From an uncultured Myxococcales bacterium (lineage in GTDB: Bacteria; Myxococcota_A; UBA9042; CAIXZC01): a stretch of DNA of 64,000 bases. The position numbers and the translations under genes are program-made. Positions within the stretch are counted from its first letter, which is position 1. Every line of letters starts with the position of its first letter. Location of the stretch: NCBI GenBank assembly GCA_903895725.1, contig CAITUV010000020.1:62001-126000 (forward strand), given 5' to 3'. Positions 34,597 through 44,220 of this stretch are shown here, one piece after another. A model generated the notes under the pieces. The model was not told the DNA's origin. It saw only the letters and a program-made list of their open reading frames with translations, and ran no database searches.

Positions 34597-36063
34597 ATGA
34601 GAACCCTGCTTGGAGCCTTTCTCCTGGTGACGGTGATGTCGGGACCGGCCTTGTCCACGGCCGTGGCGCAGGAAACGCCATCGACCATTGAACCGGCCTC
34701 CCCCCCCTCAGTCCTTCCCCCCGGCCTGGTCAGGAAGTCCTCCCTGCCCCGCCAGGTGGACTTCACGCTCGAGCTGGCCAACCTGTTCGTGATTCGCAAC
34801 GACGGCGACTTCGACCGCTCAGACCCGATCTACGACAAGTACGGACAGCCGGAAGGCTTCCTGGCCACGTTCCTGCATCCCTGTCTCGGCGTGCGCCTCG
34901 GTGAGCAGCTTCGATTCTTCTATGAAACCGAGATCGGCATGGACCTGTGGAGTGAGAAGAACCCCGATGTCTGGCTCGGCATGGAGGATTCCCGGGGCCT
35001 CTCGATCAAGCAGCGCGAGATCTGGGGCGAGCTGACGCTGGACGACTGGTACGTCAAGGCCGGCTTCCAGCGCATGCTCGATGCCACCGGGCTGTTCGTG
35101 AATCACTGGATCGGAGCGGTGCGGGCCGGCTACGGTCTTCCGGGCGAGAGCCGTATCGTGGCCAGCTTCGGCCAGTTCCCGGACCAGACGCACGAGGGGT
35201 GGACGTGGGGACAGACCTTCGGCGATTTCCGCACGGACGTCCTGCTCAGTGCCCTGGACGGAACCTGGAAGTTCAACGACATGCTGGCGCTCGATGCCGG
35301 GGCCTACTACCTCCGGGACGGCTCGCGGGTCGACATGCTGCGGCAGCTCGGGGCCGTGGCCCTGGCGTTCCGGGCCAAGGGGGAGGCGTGGGATGCCTCC
35401 ATCGGAGTCATCTCCCAGTTCGGTCGTGCAGAGAACTCGGCACAGGCAGCGGACACGGGGATTGCCAATGCGGCCACCGCCGACGAGGCGGGCACCGTTC
35501 CGTTTGCCGGTGAAGACGCCGGGCTCTTCGGCTGGGCCGCTGAGGCAAGGGCATCCGGCAGGCTCTCCATCGTGACGCTCAAGGGCGGCCTCGCCGCGCT
35601 GAGTGCAGACGACGCGGCCGAAGGCAACGACTCCCTGGGCTTCCTCTGGTCCGGGAAGCGGCAGAGCCGCAGCCTGCTCCTGTCCGAGAACGAGACCCGG
35701 GACATCGGCGACAACGTCGACGAGAAGATGGGGACCTTCGACGGATGGTTCTACGAGATGAGAACGGGCCTCCTGTCCGCGGATCTTGGCCTGTACGTGG
35801 ATCCGTTGAAGTGGCTGACCGTGGGGGCCGTGACCGAAGTCATGGCAACCATGAACCCGGACAATGCGCTCGGCAACCGCTTTGCCGGCTGGGAGGGGGA
35901 GATGCTCGTGGACTTCCACCTCCTCGACGGGGCCTTCCAGGTGCAGCTCGTGGGCGGACTCCTCGTGCCGGGGGCAGCCGCCTCTGCGTACGTCAACGCC
36001 ATCGACGTCAATGCCACCGACAGCCTCTACTTCGGCCAGACGGCGGTTCTGATGTACTTCTGA
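34597..36063 (+). CDS. Outer-membrane beta-barrel protein paired with GH5
   Basis: 488 residues; TAGGAGG overlaps the GH5 stop codon, so translation is probably coupled. The Sec signal peptide is cleaved near AVA-QE. The mature part shows alternating residues, many aromatic girdle residues (Tyr, Trp, Phe) and a C-terminal Phe (VLMYF), the BAM recognition pattern of outer-membrane barrels. The length suits 16-18 strands as in porins or alginate-export-like channels. A loop near residues 280-310 is rich in Ala, Asp and Gly. No plug domain or TonB box is visible. Its place next to GH5 suggests uptake of the released sugar or product, which is an inference. Confidence 0.78.
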   Translation: MRTLLGAFLLVTVMSGPALSTAVAQETPSTIEPASPPSVLPPGLVRKSSLPRQVDFTLELANLFVIRNDGDFDRSDPIYDKYGQPEGFLATFLHPCLGVRLGEQLRFFYETEIGMDLWSEKNPDVWLGMEDSRGLSIKQREIWGELTLDDWYVKAGFQRMLDATGLFVNHWIGAVRAGYGLPGESRIVASFGQFPDQTHEGWTWGQTFGDFRTDVLLSALDGTWKFNDMLALDAGAYYLRDGSRVDMLRQLGAVALAFRAKGEAWDASIGVISQFGRAENSAQAADTGIANAATADEAGTVPFAGEDAGLFGWAAEARASGRLSIVTLKGGLAALSADDAAEGNDSLGFLWSGKRQSRSLLLSENETRDIGDNVDEKMGTFDGWFYEMRTGLLSADLGLYVDPLKWLTVGAVTEVMATMNPDNALGNRFAGWEGEMLVDFHLLDGAFQVQLVGGLLVPGAAASAYVNAIDVNATDSLYFGQTAVLMYF

Positions 36064-36125
36064 TGTTTATGGAGTTCCGGTCTTGGGACGACACGGTCGG
36101 ACATCGACCGCAGGCGAGGTGAGAC

Positions 36126-39100
36126 ATGAAGCGTCTGAATCTGCTCGACGTGGCCAGGGAAAGGGTCGTGGTGCTGGACGGCGCCATGGGGACGTCGATC
36201 CAGGCTGCGCAGCTGAGCCCCGATGACTTCCAGGGCAAGGACGGCTGCAACGAGCTGCTCGTCGTCACACGTCCAGATACCATCCGTTCCATTCATGCCG
36301 GCTTCCTGCGAGTCGGTTGCGACGTCGTGGAGACAAATACGTTCGGTGCCAACCGGGTCGTGCTGGCGGAATACGGAATTGCAGACCGGACCGAAGAGCT
36401 GAACCACAAGGCCGCCGCACTGGCCAGAGCGGTCGCCGATGATTTCTCGACTCCGGCTCAGCCCCGCTTCGTGCTGGGAAGCGTGGGACCTGGAACCAAG
36501 CTCCCGTCGCTCGGGCAGATCTCGTTCGACGACCTGGCCGGTGCGTTTCTCCCCCAGATGCGGGGTCTTCTGGCGGGCGGAGTTGACGCCATCTGCATCG
36601 AGACCTGCCAGGACCTGCTGCAGATCAAGGCTGCCATCGATGCGGCCCGCACCGCGTTTTCCGAGTCGGGTATGTCCGTTCCTCTCTTTGTCTCCATCAC
36701 CATCGAGAGCACGGGGACCATGCTCGTCGGCTCCGACGTCCAGGCTGCGGTGGCTTCGCTCTGGCCGCTCGGCGTGGAAGTGATCGGGCTGAACTGTGCG
36801 ACCGGCCCCTCGGCCATGAAGCGGCACGTCGAGCAGCTCGGCCGCATCGGCCCCGAGCTGCTCATGGCCATGCCCAATGCCGGATTGCCCGAGAACGTCG
36901 GTGGAGAAGTCGTCTATCGCCTCACCCCCGAGGAGTTCGGCCGGTGGGTGGAGGGCTTCGTCCGGGAAGACGGATTTCGTTTCGTCGGCGGTTGCTGCGG
37001 CACCACTCCGGCGCATCTGGGAGAGCTGGTCCGTCGAGTTTCCGGCATCATTCCCCCCAAGCGTGCGGTGCGCCGGTCAGGCGAGGTTTCGAGCCTGTTC
37101 CAGGCGGTTCCGCTGCGCCAGGTTCCCGCCCCGCTCCTGGTCGGAGAGCGAGCCAATGCCAACGGCAGCAAGGAGTTTCGCGAGCGGCTGCTTGCCGATG
37201 ACGTGGACGGCATGCTGGCCGTCGCCCGTGAGCAGGAGGAAGGCGGGGCCCATCTCCTGGACGTCTCCGTCGCATACGTCGGCCGCAACGAGTCGGACGA
37301 CATGGCACGATTCGTCTCCAGGCTCGTCCAGACCAACCGCCTCCCGCTTTCCATCGATTCCACCGATCCTGCGGTCATCGAGGCAGCGCTCAAGCTCTGC
37401 GGCGGGCGATGTCTGATCAACTCTATCAACCTGGAAGACGGGACCGGACGGTTCGACCGGATTGCGGCGCTTGCCCGGCGCCATGGGGCGGCGCTGGTTG
37501 CTCTGGCCATCGACGAGAAGGGCATGGCCATGACCTCGGAGCGCAAGCTCGAGGTGGCCGAGCGCATCCTGGACCGGTGCGTCAGCGTGCATGGACTCGA
37601 GCCCCAGGACCTGGTCTTCGACATGCTCACCTTCACGGTGGCCAGCGGGGATCCCTCGACCCGGAAGGCCGCGGTGGAGACTCTGGATGCGCTCGAGCGG
37701 TTCAAGCGCCGCCATCCCGAGGTGCACACGCTGCTGGGGGTCAGCAACGTGTCGTTCGGCCTCAAGCCGGCAGCCAGGCGCGTCCTGACCAGCGTGTTCC
37801 TGCACATGGCCGTGGAGCGGGGCCTCGACCAGGCCATCGTCAACGCCCGCTCCATTCTCCCGCTCTACCGGATCGAGCCGGCTTACCGGGCGGCAGCGCT
37901 GCGGCTGCTCAACGACGAGAGGGAGACCGGGGGCGACCCGCTCGCCGAATTCATGGGGCTGTTCGAAGGGATGAGCAACTCCCGTCCCAGCGAAGCGCGC
38001 GTGCTCGAGGAGATTCCGCCGGACCGCCGCCTGTTCCGGATGGTCGTGGACGGTACGTTGAACGGCCTCCCCGCTCTCCTCGATCAGTTGGTCGAGTCCG
38101 GCCGCGACCCGCTGGGCCTCATCAACACGCTGCTCATTCCGGCGATGAAGGAGGTGGGGGATCTGTTCGGCTCCGGCCAGATGCAGCTCCCCTTCGTCCT
38201 CCAGTCGGCACAGGTCATGAAAGCAGCCGTGAGCCACCTCCAGAAGCACATGGAGGGAAGCCAGACCCACCGACGGGGGACCCTGGTGCTGGCCACGGTC
38301 AAAGGAGACGTCCACGACATCGGCAAGAACCTCGTCGAGATCATCGTCTCGAACAACGGTTTCCAGGTGATCAACCTGGGAACCAAGGTTGAAGTGGAGG
38401 AGATGATCAAGGCCGCTGCCGAGCACAATGCCGACGCCATCGGCATGAGTGGCCTGCTGGTGAAGTCGACCGTGATCATGAAGGAGAACCTCGAGGAGAT
38501 GAGAAGGCGCGGCCTCTCGCTCCCCGTCCTGCTCGGAGGCGCAGCCCTGACACGGGGCTATGTGGAGGGCCCACTGCGCTCCAGCTACGGTCCTTCCGTA
38601 CATTACTGCCAGGATGCCTTCGACGGCCTGGCCGAGATGGTGCGCATCGAGAAGGCGGCCGGGGCAACGCAGCCGGCTGAGGTGCCCCCCACAGACCCCG
38701 TCGGAGCTCCGGCGCAGCGACCTGCCCGCCTCCATGTGAAGGCCCTGGGCGGCGGAGACGAGCTTCCGGCCCCGGACATCGACCGCACCATCCCAGTGCC
38801 CGTGCCGCCGTTCTTCGGCACCCGACTGCTTGACGCCATCCCCCACGACGAGGTGTTCTCCCTGCTCAACGAGACAACCCTGTTTCGCGGCCAGTGGAGG
38901 TACCGTCGAGGCAACCTGTCAGGGGAGCAGTATGAAGACTTGCTCGAGCGGGAGGTCCGCCCGGTCCTGGCCGAGCTGACCCGGAAGGCCAAAGCCGAAG
39001 GGCTTCTCCAGCCCAGGGCGGTGTATGGCTACTTCCGCTGCGTGTCGAGAGGGCGCACCCTGGTCCTGCTCGACGAGGCAGGCGGCCCATCCACACTCCT

Positions 39101-39584
39101 GGCGTTCCCGAGACGACGGACGGCACCACACCTCTCGATTGCCGACTACTTCCGGCCGGAGGGGGGAGAAACCGACGTGGTTGCCCTGTTCGCCGTGACC
39201 GCAGGAGCGATTGCGGCCCAGGAGGTCCAGCGCCTCTACAAGCAGAACCGGTACAGGGACTACCTCCACCTTCACGGGCTTGCAGTCGAGACGGCCGAGG
39301 CCACCGCCGAGTGGCTGCACCGCCGCATCCGGCAGGAGCTGGGCATCGCCCGGGATGACGGGGAGGGAACGCAGGCGATGGTCCGGCAGGGATACCGCGG
39401 CAGCCGCTACAGCTTCGGCTATCCGGCCTGCCCCGACCTCGAGCTGCAGCGCCCGCTCTTCTCCCTGCTGCAGCCGCAAAGGGCCGGCATCACCCTCTCG
39501 GAAACGCTCCAGATGGTCCCCGAGTACTCGGTATCCGCCCTGGTGGCCCATCATCCTGCTGCACGCTACTTCGATCTCGGCTAG
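36126..39584 (+). CDS. metH: Cobalamin-dependent methionine synthase
   Basis: 1152 residues, full length for the family; GAGGTGAG precedes the ATG. Homocysteine domain (1-~315) with zinc ligands Cys in GLNCATG (~224) and the CC pair in GGCCGTT (~289). Pterin/methyl-folate domain (~330-600) with [10 protein letters not shown] and NSINLEDG. Cobalamin cap and binding domains (~610-870) with GDVHDIGKN, whose His (~730) is the cobalt ligand, plus SGLLVKST and LLGGAALT. The activation domain (~890-1152) has the AdoMet-site motif [11 protein letters not shown] and the ending [12 protein letters not shown]. It transfers the methyl group of methyl-tetrahydrofolate to homocysteine in the cytoplasm. No cobalamin riboswitch fits in the 62 bp upstream. 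A rubredoxin gene follows after 10 bp. Confidence 0.97.
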   Translation: MKRLNLLDVARERVVVLDGAMGTSIQAAQLSPDDFQGKDGCNELLVVTRPDTIRSIHAGFLRVGCDVVETNTFGANRVVLAEYGIADRTEELNHKAAALARAVADDFSTPAQPRFVLGSVGPGTKLPSLGQISFDDLAGAFLPQMRGLLAGGVDAICIETCQDLLQIKAAIDAARTAFSESGMSVPLFVSITIESTGTMLVGSDVQAAVASLWPLGVEVIGLNCATGPSAMKRHVEQLGRIGPELLMAMPNAGLPENVGGEVVYRLTPEEFGRWVEGFVREDGFRFVGGCCGTTPAHLGELVRRVSGIIPPKRAVRRSGEVSSLFQAVPLRQVPAPLLVGERANANGSKEFRERLLADDVDGMLAVAREQEEGGAHLLDVSVAYVGRNESDDMARFVSRLVQTNRLPLSIDSTDPAVIEAALKLCGGRCLINSINLEDGTGRFDRIAALARRHGAALVALAIDEKGMAMTSERKLEVAERILDRCVSVHGLEPQDLVFDMLTFTVASGDPSTRKAAVETLDALERFKRRHPEVHTLLGVSNVSFGLKPAARRVLTSVFLHMAVERGLDQAIVNARSILPLYRIEPAYRAAALRLLNDERETGGDPLAEFMGLFEGMSNSRPSEARVLEEIPPDRRLFRMVVDGTLNGLPALLDQLVESGRDPLGLINTLLIPAMKEVGDLFGSGQMQLPFVLQSAQVMKAAVSHLQKHMEGSQTHRRGTLVLATVKGDVHDIGKNLVEIIVSNNGFQVINLGTKVEVEEMIKAAAEHNADAIGMSGLLVKSTVIMKENLEEMRRRGLSLPVLLGGAALTRGYVEGPLRSSYGPSVHYCQDAFDGLAEMVRIEKAAGATQPAEVPPTDPVGAPAQRPARLHVKALGGGDELPAPDIDRTIPVPVPPFFGTRLLDAIPHDEVFSLLNETTLFRGQWRYRRGNLSGEQYEDLLEREVRPVLAELTRKAKAEGLLQPRAVYGYFRCVSRGRTLVLLDEAGGPSTLLAFPRRRTAPHLSIADYFRPEGGETDVVALFAVTAGAIAAQEVQRLYKQNRYRDYLHLHGLAVETAEATAEWLHRRIRQELGIARDDGEGTQAMVRQGYRGSRYSFGYPACPDLELQRPLFSLLQPQRAGITLSETLQMVPEYSVSALVAHHPAARYFDLG

Positions 39585-39594
39585 GAGGAATGCC

Positions 39595-39753
39595 ATGGAC
39601 CGCTACGTTTGCGTGAGTTGCGGCTACATCTACGACCCGGCCGACGGAGACCCGACGGCCGGAATCCCACCCGCGACCCCGTTCGAGGAACTTCCCGACG
39701 ACTGGCGCTGCCCGATGTGCTATGTTTCGAAGGACGAGTTCGACCGCCTGTGA
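39595..39753 (+). CDS. Rubredoxin
   Basis: 52 residues, the usual size; TAGGAGG overlaps the metH stop codon. Two Cys pairs, CVSCGY (near the N-terminus) and CPMCYV (near the C-terminus), form the FeS4 site, with the usual YDP, DG(D/P) and DDWRCP motifs. Cytoplasmic one-electron carrier. Candidate partners in this window are the flavodiiron protein (21302-22477), which in many bacteria takes electrons from rubredoxin, and the adjacent MetH, whose cob(II)alamin form needs reductive reactivation. The second link is only an inference from gene order. The next gene starts 16 bp downstream. Confidence 0.95.
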   Translation: MDRYVCVSCGYIYDPADGDPTAGIPPATPFEELPDDWRCPMCYVSKDEFDRL

Positions 39754-39769
39754 CAGGCCGAGGTGGAGA

Positions 39770-41842
39770 ATGAGAGCATTCGGTCAGTGGCTGGTCCTGG
39801 TGCTGCTCATCGCCCTGTCTGCCTGCCGGGAGAACGGTCCTGGTGCCGATGCGTCCGGCGGGAAAGCCACTCCTTCCCCGGCGGATGGAGGCACCTCGCC
39901 CTCCGGTGCCCGGCCCGCCGATTCCGGCCCTGCGGTTTCTCCGCCTCCCCCCACGTTTGCCTCCCAGGTGCCCGACCTCCGCAAGCAGGTCCGAGAGGCC
40001 TCGCTCCAGTCGTGGGTCAAGGTGGATGACGACATCCCGTTCTATCGAATCGAAGCCGCGTTCGACCCCGATTTCCTTACGTATCACGGCCGGATGGACC
40101 TCTGGGTCAAGAACCGGAGCATGAAGCCCTGGGACAAGCTGGTGTTTCACCTCTACCCCAACTTCCCCGCCATTTCCGGGGACCTGAAGAGCCTCAAGGT
40201 CACGTCGGCCGCCTCACCCGCGACCCCTCGACCGGGCTCTGGGCAGGCCATCGACCATCGCACATCGACCATTCCTCCTACCCGCTTCGAGCTCCCGCTG
40301 GCGGAGCCCCTTGCCCCGGGGGCCGAGACCACCGTCACCCTCGAATTCTCAGGCCTGGTCAAGCGCTTCCCCGCCCCCGCAGAGGGACCTGTCGGTGAGC
40401 TTTGGAGCTCCGTCTCCGATTTGCTCAGCGGCGGCTCCGGGGATTGGGGGCTGTTCTCGTACAGCTCGGGAATCCTGTCCCTGTCGCTCTGGTATCCGGT
40501 CCTGGCGGTCTACGACGAGCAGGAAGGCTGGGACATCGCTGAGCCTTCGGGAATCGGCGACTTCGCCTACTTCGACGTCGCAGACCACCTCGTCACGGTG
40601 CATCTGGGGGACGGCTTTGAGCTCGTCACGAGCGGGACACTGATCCCGAACGACCCCAACGCTCCCTCCGAATCCGACAGTGCGCCAACCTCACGTGCCG
40701 GGTCCGGCGGTGCACCCGCTGCGCTCACCTCGCCCGACCGCCTGCCCGCCACGTGGACCTTTGCTGCGGGTGCATCCCGTGAATTCACCGTCACGGCCAG
40801 CAAGGCGTTCGAGACCTCCACGGCCACGGCGGGCAGCAAGGGAACCGTCCGCATCCGCTCGGTGGCGCTGGCGGGCGAAGCCACTACCCGGCAGCTCGTT
40901 CTCGATGCTGCAGTGGACTCGTTCAATGCCTACGAGGCGCTGTTCGGCCCCTATCCCTACACCGAGCTCGACGTCGTCCGCACCGACCTGCGCGGGGGAG
41001 TGGGAGGCGTCGAGTTCCCGGGCCTCGTGACCATTGCGGGCATGCTCTACATGGACGAGCTCTCCGAGAGCTTTGCCGACATGCGCCGCACGTTCGAATC
41101 CCGCTTCATGAAGGAGGCCGTGGCGTTCGTCGTGTCCCACGAGGTCGCACACCAGTGGTGGAATGCGGTCGTCGGCTCCCACTGCCGCAACCATCCCTTC
41201 GTCGACGAGGCCCTCGCCAACTACAGCTCCGTCCTGTTCTTCGAGAGGCGATACGGGGCCGAGGCAGCGCAACGCCAGATCCTGTTCGAGCTCGAGCTTC
41301 CGTACCAGCTCCACCGGTTCTTCGGCGGAGCCGACATGCCCGTGGATCAGCCTTCCGATGCGTTCCTGGACCTGGTGGGTTACAGTGCCATCGTCTACGG
41401 CAAGGGGGGGATGTTCCTCAAGGCGGTGAGGGACGCCATCGGTCTTGAGGCCTTCTCCGCCGGGCTCTCCTCCTACTACGAGAAGAACCTGTTCCGCATC
41501 GCGACCCCGGAGATTCTGGTCACGACTCTTGAATCCTCCTCTCCCCGGGGCGCTCAGGTGCGGGAGCTTTCGCTCCGCTGGCTCGCCGGCTCGCACGGGG
41601 ACGAAGATGTCGGGCGGCTCGATGTGGGCGAGTTCCTTCCCGTCCTGCTCAAGGAGCTGGACGTCGAGCTGGACGGATGGGTGCTCCAGACGCTTTCCGA
41701 ACCGGGATTCTGGGAGCTCATCAAGATGGCGGACAACCTGGTCACGGGCAAGGGCGATCCATTCGAAGGAGTGGACTCCGACAAGATCCTGAGCTGGGCG
41801 GAAGGGGTGGCCAAGAAGCTTATTTTCGACATGCTACTGTAG
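39770..41842 (+). CDS. M1-family zinc aminopeptidase, lipoprotein
   Basis: 690 residues from the ATG at 39770 with GAGGTGGAG upstream. Lipobox LSAC (Cys19), then a Gly/Ser/Pro linker of ~60 residues. The zinc motif is HEVAHQWW at ~457, with the third ligand Glu 18 residues later (FVDEALANYSS), the HExxH-x18-E pattern of M1 peptidases. The exopeptidase GAMEN motif is replaced by GGVGGVEFPG, as in several M1-like proteins of bacteria. The enzyme should remove N-terminal residues from peptides in the periplasm or at the surface. Around residue 160 an oddly repetitive CATCGACCATCG stretch (40247-40273) encodes part of a loop. It lies between rubredoxin and a KamA-like gene in an apparent operon. 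Confidence 0.9.
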   Translation: MRAFGQWLVLVLLIALSACRENGPGADASGGKATPSPADGGTSPSGARPADSGPAVSPPPPTFASQVPDLRKQVREASLQSWVKVDDDIPFYRIEAAFDPDFLTYHGRMDLWVKNRSMKPWDKLVFHLYPNFPAISGDLKSLKVTSAASPATPRPGSGQAIDHRTSTIPPTRFELPLAEPLAPGAETTVTLEFSGLVKRFPAPAEGPVGELWSSVSDLLSGGSGDWGLFSYSSGILSLSLWYPVLAVYDEQEGWDIAEPSGIGDFAYFDVADHLVTVHLGDGFELVTSGTLIPNDPNAPSESDSAPTSRAGSGGAPAALTSPDRLPATWTFAAGASREFTVTASKAFETSTATAGSKGTVRIRSVALAGEATTRQLVLDAAVDSFNAYEALFGPYPYTELDVVRTDLRGGVGGVEFPGLVTIAGMLYMDELSESFADMRRTFESRFMKEAVAFVVSHEVAHQWWNAVVGSHCRNHPFVDEALANYSSVLFFERRYGAEAAQRQILFELELPYQLHRFFGGADMPVDQPSDAFLDLVGYSAIVYGKGGMFLKAVRDAIGLEAFSAGLSSYYEKNLFRIATPEILVTTLESSSPRGAQVRELSLRWLAGSHGDEDVGRLDVGEFLPVLLKELDVELDGWVLQTLSEPGFWELIKMADNLVTGKGDPFEGVDSDKILSWAEGVAKKLIFDMLL

Positions 41843-41878
41843 TGCCCCGGGGAAGCCCGAGGCGGGAGATTGATCTTG

Positions 41879-42958
41879 ATGGTGGGCGGTGGCGGGGCAG
41901 AGAAGTCCGGTCGCGGAGCGGGGCCGAGCCGGACATCATCGGGAGATTCGACTCCGGGGACCATCCTGGCCTCGCTGCCGGGAAACGAGTCGGACTGGCG
42001 TGCGGCCGGATACTGCGCAGGATCGCCATTCCCGGCCCGCATCACCCCCTACTATGCGTCGCTGGTCAAAGGTCCGTACGGGCCGGATCCCATCGCGCTC
42101 CAGGCCGTCCCCCGGTCAGAGGAGCTCGACGATGCCGGCAGCCCGGATCCGCTCGGAGAGAATGCCCACTGCCCGGTCCCGGGACTGATCCACGTCTACT
42201 CGGACCGCGTGCTGGTCATGCCCACCTCGGCCTGCGCCGTCCACTGTCGCCACTGCAACCGCCGCTGGCGCCGCGACGTCGCGGGTCCCTCCCCGTGGCA
42301 CGCGCTTCTGCCGGGATGGCTCGACTACCTCAGGGCTCGTGACGTTGCCGAGGTCCTGATCACCGGCGGTGACCCGCTCATGCTGCCGGCCGACGCACTC
42401 GGAGAAGTCCTTGCTCGCCTGAGGGAGACTCTCCCGGACGCTGTACTCCGCATCGGCTCTCGAATCCCCGTCGTGGATCCCGAGCGCATCACGCCGGCTC
42501 TGTGCGCCACTCTGTCGAAGCTCCACCCCCTGTACCTGCACACGCAGCTCAACTGCGTTGCCGAATGCACGCCCGAATCGGCCCGGGCGCTGACGCTGCT
42601 TGCTGATGCAGGCATCGCCCTGGGCAACCAGATGGTGCTGCTCAAGGGGGTCAACGACTCTGCAGACGAGATCCTGCGCGTCAATCGCTGGCTGGTCAAC
42701 CACCGCTGCCGCCCGTACTACCTGTTCCTGACCGAGAGGGTCCGCGGCACCCGCCACCTGTGGGTATCCGTGGCTCGCGGCCTCGACATCGCGTCGCAGC
42801 TCCAGCGGGGCGCCTCGGGTCTGCTCCAGCCTCATGTCGTGGTCGATACTCCTGACGGCGGCGGAAAGGTCCCCCTCACCCGGGACCGTGTCCGCCTGCA
42901 CGAGAAGTGGGCCATCGTTACCGACCTGAAGGGGCGGGAAGTCGTGGTGGAGGGCTAG
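41879..42958 (+). CDS. KamA-family radical SAM aminomutase (lysine 2,3-aminomutase-like)
   Basis: 359 residues from the ATG at 41879; a TTG nine bases earlier is possible. The radical SAM cluster motif is CAVHCRHC (~119-126), C-x3-C-x2-C. EVLITGGDPLML is the GGE-like AdoMet motif. The PLP-binding Lys is in DTPDGGGKVPL (~330), as in KamA (PGGGGK). The length is nearer to EpmB and short KamA-like proteins than to clostridial lysine aminomutase (~416). Reaction: shift of an alpha-amino group to the beta carbon, probably of lysine or arginine; the exact substrate is open. No EF-P or EpmA gene is nearby. The stop overlaps the convergent prepilin peptidase stop by 4 bp. Confidence 0.88.
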   Translation: MVGGGGAEKSGRGAGPSRTSSGDSTPGTILASLPGNESDWRAAGYCAGSPFPARITPYYASLVKGPYGPDPIALQAVPRSEELDDAGSPDPLGENAHCPVPGLIHVYSDRVLVMPTSACAVHCRHCNRRWRRDVAGPSPWHALLPGWLDYLRARDVAEVLITGGDPLMLPADALGEVLARLRETLPDAVLRIGSRIPVVDPERITPALCATLSKLHPLYLHTQLNCVAECTPESARALTLLADAGIALGNQMVLLKGVNDSADEILRVNRWLVNHRCRPYYLFLTERVRGTRHLWVSVARGLDIASQLQRGASGLLQPHVVVDTPDGGGKVPLTRDRVRLHEKWAIVTDLKGREVVVEG

Positions 42959-44145
42959 AACACCACCACCAGCCCGTGCACAATCACCGTCAGAATCGCT
43001 CCGATGAACAACGCAGGAGCAAAGGGGATCGTGCGGGACACGTAGATACTGCCGTCCGGGTCGTTCTTCTCGTACCACTCCAGGAGCGCTTCGACCTGGT
43101 CTGCGGACAGGCCGTCCGGCGCCAGCTCGCCCAGCCGCTCCCGCACGAACTGCTGCCGCTCCTTCAGTCGGCCCAGCGTCGTGTCGCCCAGGATCATGCC
43201 GGGCCTGAGCACAGACGGCGACACCGCCACCTCGTCCGTGGCCTTCAGATAGGCATCGTAGGCGAACCGGAACAGGATGATCGAGACCGCCAGCCAGCCG
43301 ATGCTGACGAACTCGTAGATGGCCTCGCCGGTCGGATCGAAGAAGAGCGCATACACCGCATAGCCGACGATGATCCCGACCGCAGCCAGCAGCGCCGCCT
43401 TCTTCTGAGCCAGTCTCATGATCGGGCGGAACATGAGAAACAGCACCACATAGACCACCGTCTTGTTGAGCTCGATGAACTCCTCAATCCCCACGCGCAC
43501 GAAGTGACGCAGGATTCGCACCGTGGTGAACAGAGCCAGAAAGATGACCAGGAGCTTGAGCACCAGGATCCGGTTCTCCCGCGTCTTGCGCCACAGCTTG
43601 GCGACACCGTCCCGCACCAGGCCCCCCCGCGTCACCCCCGTTGCCCAGGCTGTCTGGCCCACGAACTCCAGCAGCAGCACGAGGAACATCGCCACGAAGG
43701 TGTTGAAGAACAGGGCAAACCCGGGAAACCAGGGCAGGTAGTTCTCGCTGTAACACGACAGCGGGAGCGAGAGGCCCAGCAACGCGAAGACCTTGGCGTC
43801 CCCGGCCGCCCAAAGCCCAAGCTGCCACAGCGTGACGCCGAGCACGAGCGAAAGAAACCCGTTGATCAGGAGCGCAACGGAGTATGGCATCCCCTCGGTC
43901 TGCTGGACCTGGGCCGCCGAAGGAAACTCCAGCCCCAGCCCAATCCAGACATAGCCCCCCAAAATCGCGGCGACGGCAAACCCCAGCCAGACCAGCAGCA
44001 GTCGGTTTGGAATCCGGCCATGCGTCACCGCAGCGTAGCCGGCCCGCCCCAGCAGGTGCGGAAGCATGGGACGCAGGTCTCCCCAGGCCGCCAAGCCGGC
44101 GAACACGAGCACCACCGGGATTACCACAAGCTCATACGTGGGCAA
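42955..44145 (-). CDS. A24-family prepilin peptidase-like membrane protein
   Basis: 396 residues; the start is TTG at 44145 with GGAGGAGG 7 bases upstream. Multiple membrane helices. The aspartic-peptidase motif near residue 115 is AAGDAKVFALLG, against the usual GxGDxK. The first Asp is probably in AWGDLRP (~23), followed by an 18-residue insert before GRIPNRL, where the family normally has the Asp close to the IPN motif. A ~70-residue cytoplasmic part with a Lys/Glu-rich helix precedes a final helix beginning IPFAPALF, again as in the family. It would cleave leader peptides of type IV pilin-like proteins, but no pilin gene is in the window. It is last in the radical SAM operon, 75 bp after the fourth enzyme. 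Confidence 0.8.
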   Translation of the reverse strand: MPTYELVVIPVVLVFAGLAAWGDLRPMLPHLLGRAGYAAVTHGRIPNRLLLVWLGFAVAAILGGYVWIGLGLEFPSAAQVQQTEGMPYSVALLINGFLSLVLGVTLWQLGLWAAGDAKVFALLGLSLPLSCYSENYLPWFPGFALFFNTFVAMFLVLLLEFVGQTAWATGVTRGGLVRDGVAKLWRKTRENRILVLKLLVIFLALFTTVRILRHFVRVGIEEFIELNKTVVYVVLFLMFRPIMRLAQKKAALLAAVGIIVGYAVYALFFDPTGEAIYEFVSIGWLAVSIILFRFAYDAYLKATDEVAVSPSVLRPGMILGDTTLGRLKERQQFVRERLGELAPDGLSADQVEALLEWYEKNDPDGSIYVSRTIPFAPALFIGAILTVIVHGLVVVF

Positions 44146-44184
44146 GCCTCAGCCTCCTCCGTGGCGACCATCGACAAGAGCCTG

Positions 44185-44204
44185 CCCCGAGCGGAGTCGA
44201 GGGG
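44185..44204. repeat. REP-like imperfect palindrome CCCCGAGCGGAGTCGAGGGG
   Basis: It lies in the 75-bp gap between a radical SAM gene and the prepilin peptidase gene. The sequence resembles the CCCTGAGC-GAAGTCGAAGGG type of short interspersed repeat found in many unrelated bacteria. It is flanked by GACCATCGAC stretches that recur at 40247-40273 and 57861-57875. Confidence 0.45.
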
Positions 44205-44220
44205 GCCATCGACCATCGCC

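Noticed and set aside
36064..36125. Cobalamin or SAM riboswitch before metH
   Set aside because: The gap is only 62 bp and holds no B12-box or SAM-type fold.
44146..44220. Short precursor peptide for the radical SAM enzymes
   Set aside because: The gap holds a REP-like repeat and no start codon with ribosome binding site giving a Cys- or Gly-rich peptide.
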